A stretch of 64,000 bases of DNA from Crocodylus rhombifer (taxonomy: Eukaryota > Chordata > Crocodylia > Crocodylidae), in the NCBI GenBank assembly GCA_038503035.1, contig JAVSML010024257.1, forward strand, positions 496,001-560,000. Reading direction: 5' to 3'. This document shows positions 11,861 through 21,810 of the stretch, piece by piece (positions within the stretch are counted from its first letter, which is position 1; every line of letters starts with the position of its first letter). The position numbers were made by a program, and so were the translations under genes. The notes under the pieces were generated by a model. That model ran no database searches and had not been told where the DNA came from. It saw only the letters and a list, made by a program, of their open reading frames with translations.

Positions 11861-12929
11861 TACCCGGGACCTTCTTTTTACCCCCTATGTATTTAAAAAA
11901 GGACTTCTTATTGTCCTTAATCTGGGAAGCTAGTCCCAGTTCCATCTCTGCCTTGGCCTTTCTAACTACCCCCCTACATCCCCGAGCAACTACAGAATAG
12001 TCTCCCCTGGTGATGACCCCTTCTTTCCATTGGATGTAAGCCTCCTTTTTAGCAAGGAGACATTCCCAGATGCTTTTGGTGAGCCACGGAGGCTTGTGTG
12101 CTCTCCTGCTCCCTTTGATCCTCATTGGGATTACCTTCCTTTGGGCTTGGAGGATCGTCTCCTTAAGGAGCAACCACTCTCCTTGGACACCTGGCTTCCC
12201 TTCCCTCTGGGACCTCAGCGCTTCTCCAACAATCCTCCTTATCTCGTTGAAGTTTTCCCTCCTGAAATCTAGGGCTGCTGCCTTACTGCAGGCCTTTGCC
12301 ACCTTGCACTGGATGGTGAATTCCAGCAGGCGATGATCGCTGTCGCCCAGATGGTTGAGCACCCGCAGCCCCCTCACCAGGTCATCACCCGTGGCCAGCA
12401 CTAGGTCCAACAAGGCGTCTCCCCTGGTGGGGCTGTGCACCTCCAGGGTTAGATGGAGGTCCTGCACTCTGGCCAAGAACCTACGTGAGTGTTCAGACCT
12501 GGCTGACTGTTCTTCCCAGCAGATGTCTGGGAAGTTCAGGTCCCCCATGACTACCACATCCTTAGCCTTCACTACCTCCGTGAGCTGACCCAAGAATTCC
12601 TGATCATGCTCTTCTCCCTGGTTGGGAGGTCTGTAGTAGACTCCCACCGTTAAATCTCTTTCCCCTCGACTGCCTTGTACTCTAACCCAAAGCACTTCAG
12701 AGTGCCGCTCCCCTGATTCCTTGCTAATTGACGAGGATGTGTATTCCTCCTTAATATAGAGTGCCACGCCCCCACCTCTCTTTCCTATCCTGTCCCTCCT
12801 GTACAGCCTATAGCCCTTGACATTCACCGCCCAATCATGCGTTGCATCCCACCACTTTTCCGTAATCCCCACTCTGTCCAGGCTGGTGTCAGCCAGCAGG
12901 AGGGTGTGTTCCTCCTGCTTGTTACCCAT
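11760..12929 (-). pseudogene. CR1-B ORF2 part 1: apurinic-type endonuclease domain and linker
   Basis: This is a 389-codon frame. It has ITEKWW (residues 22-27, with the conserved Glu), VVVMGDLNFPD (125-135), LDLVLATG (about 174-181) and SDHRLLEF (197-204, with the Asp-His pair typical of LINE endonucleases). The frame is open upstream of the methionine, so the start is nominal. The normal product nicks the target site for CR1 insertion. The frame ends just after NDFF because of an A8 run on the + strand (11780-11787), where one extra base shifts into the RT frame that starts by 11860. Domain content is otherwise intact. Confidence 0.92.
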
Positions 12930-13245
12930 ACTACAAGCGTTTGTGTAGAGGCATTTGAGGCCTCCTGTGGATTTATGTACTGAACCCCTACTCCCAACGT
13001 TACCCTGGCCCCTATCTCTTACCTGTTTATTCGCTTCGCTCGTTGGTCTGGGCTGGGCTGTAGTTGTGGGTGCTGTTTGGTCTGGCAGTCTGATGTTTCC
13101 TCTGCCCTCATCTTCCCCTTCCTCCGACGAGCCTAGTTTAAAGCCTGCCGGAGGAGGTCCGCCAACCTAGAAGAGAACACACGCTTACCTTTAGGGGAAA
13201 GGTGGAGCCCATCCCATCCCAGGATGTATCTCGCTCCAGGTAGGC

Positions 13246-14379
13246 AGTATACCTACTTTCATGCAAGAAAGTATGAAAGAAACATGCTTAATCAGAAGTT
13301 ATGGGCATGTTGAAATTCTATGTGAAATGTTATGTGAAATTCTGTGTGACATTCTATGGTCTATATAATGTGAAAGGCCAAGCTAGTTAACTAGCCCAAC
13401 CACCATTCATTGAATTTTCAAAATCATGACATTGGCTGAAAGACCATGAGGTTTTTAAAATCATAAACTGGAGGCGGGGTGTTGGCTTCTAGTTTCTGGG
13501 CCTGTAGGCTGAACTTGGCTTCTGTTTTCTAGTTTTTTTCTATGACCAAGAGAATTAGAAACTTATTTTGAAAGAATGAAATGTGAGATTCTCAAATAAT
13601 AAGATGACTGAAGGACCTGGGGCTTTAAGGAAAAAAAATCCCACCAAATAGCATGAAACTCAATGAAACTTGAAAAGCTGGGAAGTGGCTGTCTACCATA
13701 AGCTTCTTCCTGACCTTTTTGAGGTCCCGGATACAAAATGCAAAAGATTTACCCTGTTCTTCCACAGACATCTGTGTAAAGCGAGAGCAGAAGTTGCATC
13801 TGAATATTTAATGGTTCATGAAAAGACTTGATGCTGCTGATGCTTAGCGCTACTGATACTTTTCAATCGTCAGTCTCATGACTACTATCATTCTTTGAAA
13901 GTAATTCAATTTCTGCAATGCAAAATTTGTTACACGCATACCTTTGAGATCTTCCTCAATCTGATTTCTGCATTTTTTCAGAATAATCCATCTTGTTCAT
14001 AATTATGTTGGCTAAGATCATACTGTGCACCAGAGAGAATTTCCACAAGGATTTCTTTACAGATGTCTGCTGCCTTTCTCCAGTGAAGGGGAAAATGACA
14101 AGTCTCAGGACCTCTGCGCCAAGCCAAAATCAGTTGATGTGTCAATCTGTGACAGACAGTCCCATTCATCCTAAAAGTGTCAGCTCAAGGAGTTTTAAAT
14201 AAGGCACAACTTTATTATTTCAAGGGTTGCTTACAATATTTAATAGGACTCTTTCTCATTTTAAGAACATTATGGAGAAGCCAAGAAAATTAAAATCCCA
14301 AAATAGCAGTTAAATTAATTTTAAAATGAGTAATATAAACTGATAGCCAGGAAATGCCAAGTCAGGAATAACACTGTTA
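13246..14379. other. Non-coding DNA with short degenerate repeats
   Basis: Bases 13312-13360 repeat 'ttctatgtgaaat'-like units three to four times, resembling decayed CR1-type terminal octamers without a CR1 body. The rest is AT-rich with no recognisable gene. Confidence 0.4.
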
Positions 14380-16536
14380 TTGGTATTATTTATTGTGCAT
14401 GACTGTGGGGCACAACAAAGACACTTCTTTGGACAAAGATCCTGTCTTTGCTAATTACACTCAGAAACAGAACAAGAAGTTGGTTCCTGCCCCAAAGAAT
14501 TTACAATCTAAGTACAATCCAGATGGAAGAGATGGATGTAGAGAGAATGGAAGGAAAGAGTGACAATACTGGCCAGTAAGCTAACTGCTATCCTCAGACC
14601 AACAGCAGGTTAACTGGTAAAGTATTTTGTATGGATCATGATGGAGTTTTGTGGGAAAACCTAAATAAGGATACCCATGTGGCTTTGTGGATGTTTCTAA
14701 CAGACTGTCCCAATCATAAAGAACACCATGAGTAGAGAGTACAAAAGTCCATGCTTGAAAATTTTACTAGGAGGTGACTGAGGCTGGCACTATGGGCCAA
14801 AGGTCAGAGCTGACCTCAGAGAAGTAACTAAGAGATGACAGGTAAGTGATGACAAGTAGCTCACATTTGATGTGACAGAAAGAGGAAGCCAGTGAAGGGA
14901 TTTGGAGATATGGGTGACAAGGTCAAAGTCTAGTAGTAGGCATCTGTCTGCCTCACAAGACAGTAGAATTACACTGAGTGAGACATCAGCTTGCTGAACA
15001 TAATCCTCTCTTGAAAAATAAAGTGAAGCTGGAGTGGAGGACTAGGAAAAAGATCATTCTAGCAGCAGTTTGAATAGATATATGAGAGGACATGGGACTG
15101 CAATTGTCAAGACTAGGTAAAAGGATGTTTCTGTAATGGTGTCAAATGCTGAAACCCTAGAATTTAGCTGTGGTTGTTAATAGGAAAGTCCAAATCTTAG
15201 ATAAGTTAGGCACCTAAAGACCTTTACAAATCTGGCCTCACTCCTATTGAAATCACAAGGAGTAAAAAAAGATGAGGATGAAATAGGAATTGTGGATAGG
15301 AAGAAGCCTGTAGATATTTTAGCAACAGTGGTTTCAATGAAGTACAAGGGGCTGATACCAGATTTGGAGGGGGGGTGTCTGTTAGAATTAGAGGAAAGGA
15401 TCTCCAGACAGGAACTGTAAACAGGCCATTCAATGTGCTTGGTGATGAAAGGGAGAAGTGAAGATGGGGTGGTAGCTGGAGAGATAAGTGGGGTCAAGGG
15501 TGGGTTTTTTAGGACAAGAGAAACTAAAGCATGCCTATATTGGGATGAAAAGGGCCAGAAGTGAGTAAGAGGTTAAGAAGAAAAGTAAATGCGGGAATGA
15601 GTGTGGATGCGATAGAAATCAAGAGATGGGACAGGGTCACTGGGGCAAGTGGAGCAGAGCAGACAAGAAACTTCTATGTTTGATAGGGGAGAAGAAGGAA
15701 GTTGTAGGAGGGGGAAAAGATAAGAAAGGCAAAGCAAGTGGAGGGGGAGGCCAGGTTATATCTTGTCAGTTTTCTCTTGGAAAATCTGCAAGGTCTGTGC
15801 ACAGAGGGAATTGGAACCAAAAGGATAGACTGACTTATGAAGTGACTCATTGCCAGAAAGAGGTATATGGGATTGTGGGTGTGGGATTCAGTCAATTTGG
15901 AGAAGTAGAGTTGCTTAGCCAGAGAGTTGGCAGACCTGAAACAGAAAAAAATGAATCTGTGGTGGGGGGAGTCAGATGCTATACAGCACAAGAGCAGGAA
16001 TAGAGGAATGTTGGGGATGCACCGAGGCTGAAGGTTGGCCGGGCAGACCTCATGACAGGGAGAGATACAAAAGTGAAGTGTGAAGGAGGGTGAGGTACAA
16101 AGATAATCATAAACCAGATTAGGGGAAGAAAAGAAGAGAGGTCAAGAGTAGTCAAGAAATCATCACTGAACTAGAACAGCATGTCTACCTGACTCCTGTC
16201 TTGACCCCTGGGTCTGCTACTGACAAAAATAAACACTACCCATTTGCTCCTTCTTGGAAGCACCAGAGACCAACAATTAGGCTAAGTGGGTAGCTCAAAG
16301 GGATTCTGTGTACTTACGCTAGGACTCTGCTCAGGCTCTTTGTCTTGGGAGAGCCTGAGTGTGATACTAGGGCTGGAGAGACCGCTGAGACTTGCTCGGA
16401 GCTGCTCTTGCCAGCTCTTAAACTGTCTAATCTGTCTAACTACCAGTTTCTGGCAGAACTTGGGTTGGGATGGAAGCCATATAGACATGGCAGTAGTAGA
16501 GGGAACACTCAGTATTACTGTATTCCAGTGTCAGGT
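14380..16536. other. Purine-rich tract, left part
   Basis: The + strand is strongly enriched in A and G, with many 'gagaa', 'ggaag' and 'agagg' runs. At 14484-14512 'ttggttcctgccccaaagaa' followed by 'tttacaatctaa' matches a phrase common in ancient amniote repeats. At 15205-15262 'ttaggcacctaaagacc...tctggcctca' matches a palindromic archosaur MITE type. The tract continues after the CR1-C insertion. It is probably an ancient diverged element or elements of unknown class. Confidence 0.4.
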
Positions 16537-17307
16537 TTCATAGATTTCATGGATTTCATAGACATTAGGGCTGGAAGGGACCTCATAAGATCATCAGGTC
16601 CAGCCCCCTGCTCAAGGGGCAAGGAGGCAGCTGGTTAAAAGGATCCCAGCAAGATAAGTGTCCAAATGTTTCTTGAAAGTGCCCAGAGTAGCTGCTTGCA
16701 CCACCTGTGGGGGGAGTCTGTTCCAGGCCTTGGGGGCTTGGACAGTAAAGAAGTTTTTCCTTATGTCCAGCATAAAATGGTCTTGCAGGAGTTTGTGACC
16801 ATTGGACCTTGTCATCCCTTGGGGTGCTCTGGTGAACAGGTGTTCCCCCAGATAGTGATGGATGGGGCCTTATGTTATAGGCTGCCACAAAGTCACCCCT
16901 GAGTCTGTGCTTCTCCAGGTTGAAATGTCCTATAGATCACAGCCTGTCTTCATTCATAAGGCCTGTTCTCTTGCCCTCTGATCATGCACGTGGCTCTCCT
17001 CTGGACTCTTTCAAGCTATGTCCTTCCTGAATTGTGGAGCCCAGGATTGGATGCAGTACTCACTAAGGCCTAACACAGCAGAAGGATGACATCCTGGGTC
17101 TTGCTCAAGATGTGTCAGTAGATGCAAGCCATAGTTTTGTTCACTTTGCCAGCTGTGGTACCGCATGGGTGGTTCACGTTCATCTTGTGGTCAGTCATGA
17201 CCCCCAAATGTCTTTCCATCATGGTGCTAGTGAGTATAGCATTGCCAAACCTATAAGTCTCATGCAGGGTTTTTTTCCTGAGGTGGAACACCTTGTGTTT
17301 CTCTGTA
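16537..17307 (-). mobile_element. CR1 LINE copy C, 3' fragment
   Basis: On the minus strand the tail is (ATGAAATC)n-like ('ttcatagatttcatgg' on +, 16537-16552), followed by 'ggaagggacct'. The copy retains only the last part of RT and the C-terminal domain: translated fragments resemble LTEKHKVFHLRKKTLHETYRFGNA and FKKHLDTYLAGI. Several frame breaks are present. It belongs to the same 3'-end group as D and F, and it interrupts the purine-rich tract. Confidence 0.9.
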
Positions 17308-18700
17308 AGCAATAGGATTAGAAAATAAACACTTGTGAAATGAGAATAATTTAAAAATATAAAATTAGAGGAACTATTCCTTCCCTTTAAGGCTCAAAAA
17401 GGAAATTTATTCTCAGCATATCCATATGGAAGATTTTTTTCTCATCAACCACTGTCCAAAATAAGACATATGATATCCAACTCATTCTCAGGGTCTTTAC
17501 AAGGTTATGAATAGTCATAAGCCACGTTTGTGAAGGAGAGGGCTGATGGGCAATGTTGAAAGAGACCAGGTCATGGTCACAGACTACTAGTTCAGCAACA
17601 AGAGCAGTGGGAGCAAGAACACACCCAGTGCTTGGTGAAAATCAAATCAAGTGAATTGCCATTTTTCTGAGTAGGAAAGTTGATGTCTCATTCATGAAAG
17701 AAGGATGACAGGGCTGCAGGTCACATGAAGAACTGAGAGCAAGTAGACATTCATCTAAAGAATCAAAGATCATCAACATGAAATTAGAGTCACCAAGGAT
17801 GCGTGTGGGAGATTGTAAGAACGAAAATGAAACAGAAATCTAAAAACAAAGGAGAAATGCACATGGAGGGGTGTTGGCATGCTAACAAAGAACAACATAC
17901 ATGGAGATGAGAGAGAAAAGTCAGATGCAAAGCTATTAAAAAAATGAGATAGCCTGGTAAGAGGGAGAAAGGGAGAGGTTGGGAACATTAGGAGTGGGAG
18001 GGTGGAAGCTTAATTCCTGTCCTGCCTCCACATCCCTCTTCCTGCCATCATGGTCTAACCCAACGAGTGGGGAGGACCATGAGGAAAAGAGAAATTTTTG
18101 TAAGAGAGGGAAGTACTGTCAGATAAACAGATTGTGGGTTTGTCAAAACCAGGACTTGGCGGGAATGAGATATGGATAAGATGAGATATCAGTGAGATGA
18201 CAGAGATCTTTGCAAGATGGAGTGGACATTCTAGAGACAGCAAGGCAAAGGGAGACAGGAGAGTGATATGGGCATAGTTAGGAATGGTGGCACAGGGAGT
18301 CTGGAAGGAAAAGCATGGATTGGCATGAGAAGTAGAGAGAATAGGGGGGAAAAGGAAGGCCAGGGTTGCAATACACGTTATGAGAAGTGAGGAGGAGACT
18401 GCAGCAGAGATGTACATGAATGTGAGATCTGGTAAGACAAGACTGGAAAAATGAGTAGGAGATAGGAAAAGGAGCAGGCAGACATGTTCAGAGGTGATGG
18501 TAATAGGTAAGGGCAGATGAACAAGTCGGGGAGAAACAGGAGGGGTGTTATGAAGCAGAAGAGGAGTGTAAAAGAACCAGGGGTGAGTGGCTGATGGAAT
18601 TTGAAAGAAGTTGAAAGAAAACAAGCTGATATAAATGCTGTAAAGATGTACTGTAGCAGGCCTTCCTGGTAAGCAGCTAGTGTATTGGCCCACCTTGTAA
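17308..18700. other. Purine-rich tract, right part
   Basis: The A+G enrichment continues to about 18690 and then stops. The minus strand is therefore pyrimidine-rich and nearly free of stop codons, giving a 212-codon frame (18055-18693) with low-complexity Ser/Leu/Pro composition that I do not regard as a gene. Confidence 0.45.
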
Positions 18701-20188
18701 AGTAGAGGGGGGAAGGTGGCTCAGCTTAGCTAAACTACTAATGTGACCTCATTTTACCATTTTTCAGCACATGTGATATGTAATATCACCCACTGTCTTG
18801 ACACTCTGTGAAGGAGGCTCCAATTTCAGCCACAGTAACTAGGTACAGCATAGGCATTCAGTAAGTCAAAGTCTGCTTCATTATTTTCCTGTGACAGCGT
18901 AAGTGTGCAGAGTGCTTTGCAGACAATAAAAGGCAGTCTGTGGCCTGAAGACCTTAAAAACTGGGCGGGAATTTACTATTTTAGTGGAGGTCTATTAGCA
19001 CTTGTACAAACATTCATCCCAGTAACCACGTCACTTATTCTACAGGCTGGAGCTCTATGTTTGTGTGTTATTTCTGAGAGTTTGAGCCTTACTTTTCATT
19101 TACAACTGACTTTTAGCATTTTCAGCATAGCTCTTCAGACTCCCCTGTTCTCCTACCATGTCAAAACCAGTGGAGGGGAGTAAATCAATCAATCCTGGTG
19201 TGGAAATATTGAAATATAACTCTGGGGTTTCATTCCCCACCACTGCAGCCTGATGGAAACATAGGGAGCTCAGAGGAACATCAGTCAGTTGATGCAGATG
19301 TCTTCTTAGCTCTTCTCTAGTCAGGGCTCCACTTAGCTCATTGATTGTACTGACAGGGGCTTTGAAGGTATTTGCTGTCCCCTGTGGTGACGAGGGGAGG
19401 AAATCACATAGTAGGGGGAGGGAATCATCACTCCCCAGCTTCTTCTCAGTGCTTCATGGGGCATTTTTGCTGTATTGAGTTTCTAGTGGAACAGCAGGTG
19501 GTGATGGTGGCAAAGTGGAAGTAGAGATATCCCATTCCATTTCCACACTGCCATTCCATCCCAGAGATCAAGATTTTTTGGAATTAACCTTACGATTTAT
19601 GGAGAAGTTGTTGTGATGGACCATGGAGTAGAGACTGTAAATTAATGTATATTTAAAGTTGTTGCATGCAAGATGCTGGGTTTCTATTTCAGAATGCATT
19701 CAGAACAGTGGCAATGACGTCTATGTCAACCTAGCCCTCTGTAAGCTCACATTACATTTATAACTACAGCCTATCTTTTGTTTCCTTTTTTGTGCAGGAT
19801 ATGTGACTGTTTTATTTTTATATTCTCGTTCATGGAGTCTCTTAGAGAAGCCTTATGACTAATTCTGAAGGATCGAAGACATCCAAACGTGTTCCACACA
19901 ACACTACCCAAGCCACCTGCTATAGTTACATAAGAGAAGTTAGGCTTTGTCACACTGGCTTTTGTTAATTGCACTTTGTAACTAACATTTAAGAATAAGC
20001 ATAAGCACTTATGTAGATGAGACACATCAGAAAGGAGCTGACTTCTGCAGGGGATAAATGTAATTTTGAAAGTGGGTTCAAAACTGGATCATAATAGTAC
20101 AACTGGTATCTCAAGAATTAGTCACAGGGTAATGATTTTCTTTTCTGTATCATTTATAATCCTTCCATACTGATTTTAGCATCAATGT
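18701..20188. other. Non-coding DNA, nothing recognised
   Basis: Mixed composition, with no repeats or exons recognised by eye. The 84-codon minus-strand frame at 19771-20025 has no recognisable domain. Confidence 0.35.
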
Positions 20189-20433
20189 CACTGGTGACTG
20201 GTAGGGGGGCATGGGGTGTGCCTCCCTGAGATTGGCCCCTGACTCGGCACCGCTCAGGACAGGGCAGTTTTTTTGCCATGTGGGCTCGCAGCATGTTGGG
20301 GAGGGGGGCACTAAGCTGTGGCACAGAAGTATAGTAGTGGATATGGGGGCTTTTGGCCCACCTCTGGGCCTGCCCCTGGGCTTGCCCACAAATTGTGCCC
20401 CACCCCAGACTCAGAAGGCACCAGTCACCCCTG
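20189..20433. mobile_element. hAT-like non-autonomous element, about 245 bp
   Basis: The left end 'cactggtgactggt' matches, as an inverted repeat, the right end 'accagtcacccctg'; the hAT-type terminus would be CA...TG. Flanks are 'atcaatgt' and 'atcacatt', a weak 8-bp target duplication (5 of 8). The internal sequence is GC-rich with no transposase. A diverged relative is at 52365-52522. Confidence 0.55.
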
Positions 20434-20668
20434 ATCACATTGCAGCTCATTATCTTTTTTATATCTTAGGAGGGGACTGGCTGTGGGAATTTTAAAAGTT
20501 GCAAACAAGCATTCATAACATTTTGTTTAAAGTATTTATTAAAATATTATATTCCTGCAATATCTACAGGTCAGTGCGCTTGGAAGTCCTTTGAGATCTA
20601 CAACACATAAGCACATGGTAAACAATATACCCTGCCCTCGAAGAACTTACAAAATTATTATAGGCACA
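20434..20668. other. Short AT-rich segment
   Basis: At about 20570-20665, 'ctttgagatctacaa' and 'ccctgccctcgaagaacttac' resemble the ancient repeat phrase also seen at 14484-14512. No gene is recognised. Confidence 0.35.
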
Positions 20669-21058
20669 AAGGCTGCGTCCAGACAAGTGCGGCCATGTGG
20701 ACACATATGTGGCACCACATACCACACATTCAGCTGTTCTCTGTGCTGCAAGGTAGCAGTGTGGAGGGGGTTTTTGACCCCTGGGAGATCCTGGGGTCAA
20801 AAAAACTCACACACACAAAAAAAGGTGAGTGGTGCATGCAGGGGTAGAATGTGCTACCCAAAACCAGAGTCCGTTCAGGTGGAGCCATGCTCCGGCTGCC
20901 AGCCAGGCTCCAAGAGGCAGGATCACTGCTGCTGCAGCCCCAGGGGCCTCCAGGACACCAGGTAAGGTGTGAGGCCCAGCCCACTGCTGACCCCAGCCTC
21001 CTCTACCCCACCCAGGGTAACTTGCTGTATGCCAGAGGGTGCATAGCGCACACATTTT

Positions 21059-21109
21059 CCAGGGACAAGAAGCAGTGGCACAAGGTGTGGCACTGCTTTT
21101 TGTCCCTGG
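21059..21109. repeat. Hairpin, 19-bp arms, 13-nt loop
   Basis: Arm 21059-21077 'ccagggacaagaagcagtg' pairs with 21091-21109 with one mismatch. The CR1-H body begins only a few bases after the right arm. Confidence 0.9.
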
Positions 21110-21111
21110 GG

Positions 21112-21335
21112 AAGCAAACTTCACAGTCAAGGCAGCTAGGAGTTGGAAACAACTTCCAAGGGAAGTGGTGCTCACTCCTACCCTGGGGGTCTTCAAAAGG
21201 AGGCTAGATAATCACCTAGCCAGGGTTGTTTGACCCCAGCATCCTTTCCTGCCCAGGGCAGGGGGTCGGACGTGATATATCTGCTCAAGTCCCTTCTGAC
21301 CCTACCGACTATGAAACTATGAAATTATGAAACAT
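21112..21335 (+). mobile_element. CR1 LINE copy H, 3' end only
   Basis: Recognisable parts are the end of ORF2 ('gcagctaggagttggaa', 'gtcttcaaaaggaggct'), the 'gggcagggggtcgga' block and a tail of repeated 'actatgaaa' to about 21335. It is about 220 bp, severely 5' truncated, and in the same 3'-end group as A and B. It is nested in the element at 20671-21353. Confidence 0.88.
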
Positions 21336-21379
21336 GTTGTGGATGCAGCCAAAGGGTTCAAGAAGAAACAGAATATCAG

Positions 21380-21680
21380 GGTGTCTATATATATGCTCTG
21401 GCGTGATGGGGTTGTTTTAATTAGAGTGACTCTCAGGAGCCACTCTAATTAAAACATCCACAGTGTCTCATGTATTCAGTGTCCTGCACTTTAAAATGGT
21501 TGTGGGGGCACTTTAACTAAAGCTTGTTCCATGAGCTGTAGGTAAAGTGCCGCCACCACCATTTGAAAAGTGGAAAACTGAATACACGAGACGTTGTGGG
21601 TGTTTGAATCCATGTGATGGTGGGGCTGCTGGAGCACTCTAACTAGAACATGTTGGAGCAGATTTCCCATGCATGTACAG
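21380..21680. mobile_element. Unclassified DNA element with internal hairpin
   Basis: It shares phrases with 52540-52800: 'tttaattaaaa'-type hairpin, 'actaaagct.gtt', 'gcact.taaa..gg' and 'aca.gttgga'. The hairpin 21414-21428/21441-21455 is a perfect 15-bp stem ('gttttaattagagtg') with a 12-nt loop. Two diverged copies in one window suggest a dispersed family. No coding capacity. Confidence 0.5.
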
Positions 21681-21689
21681 GCATCTTCA

Positions 21690-21797
21690 GAGAGGGGAAC
21701 TGAATGCCTAAAAGTCACACAGGCACAGCAGTAGAGCCAGAAATAGAACTGAAACCTTCTGAATCTAAGGCCCATGTTCCAACCTCTGAACTACAGT
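21690..21797 (+). repeat. MIR-like old SINE fragment
   Basis: The order 'gagaggggaactga', 'aaagtcacacaggcacag', 'agagccagaaatagaact' and 'tccaacctctgaactac' follows the CORE/MIR SINE consensus as I know it. It is diverged and lacks the tRNA-derived head. Confidence 0.65.
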
Positions 21798-21810
21798 GCG
21801 GGTTGGGGGT

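Larger units (their letters stand above)
10379..13245 (-). mobile_element. CR1 LINE copy B, about 2.9 kb, longest copy
   Basis: Read on the minus strand, this copy runs from a CR1 5' segment upstream of the endonuclease (12930-13245, with LKCLYTNACS just before the frame's methionine), through endonuclease, linker and RT, to a 3' tail ending in 'gaccctagaaactatgaaac' (about 10380-10400). ORF1 is missing, so it is 5' truncated. About 300 bp of the usual C-terminal/3' region is also missing near 10430-10440, where 'gtggcc' runs straight into the terminal 'gactagatgatctg' part. It is in the same 3'-end group as copies A and H. Confidence 0.94.
20671..21353. mobile_element. MITE-like element split by a CR1 3' end
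   Basis: The left end 'ggctgcgtccagacaagtg' and the right end 'catgttgtggatgcagcc' form an imperfect terminal inverted repeat. Both ends are flanked by 'aaa'. The interior is GC-rich and holds a strong hairpin (21059-21109). CR1-H lies inside it near the right end, so the DNA element is older than that CR1 insertion. It carries no transposase. Confidence 0.55.

Noticed and set aside
18055..18693. 212-codon minus-strand open frame
   Set aside because: It lies on the pyrimidine-rich strand of a purine-skewed tract, where stop codons are rare. Composition is Ser/Leu/Pro-rich low complexity with no domain.
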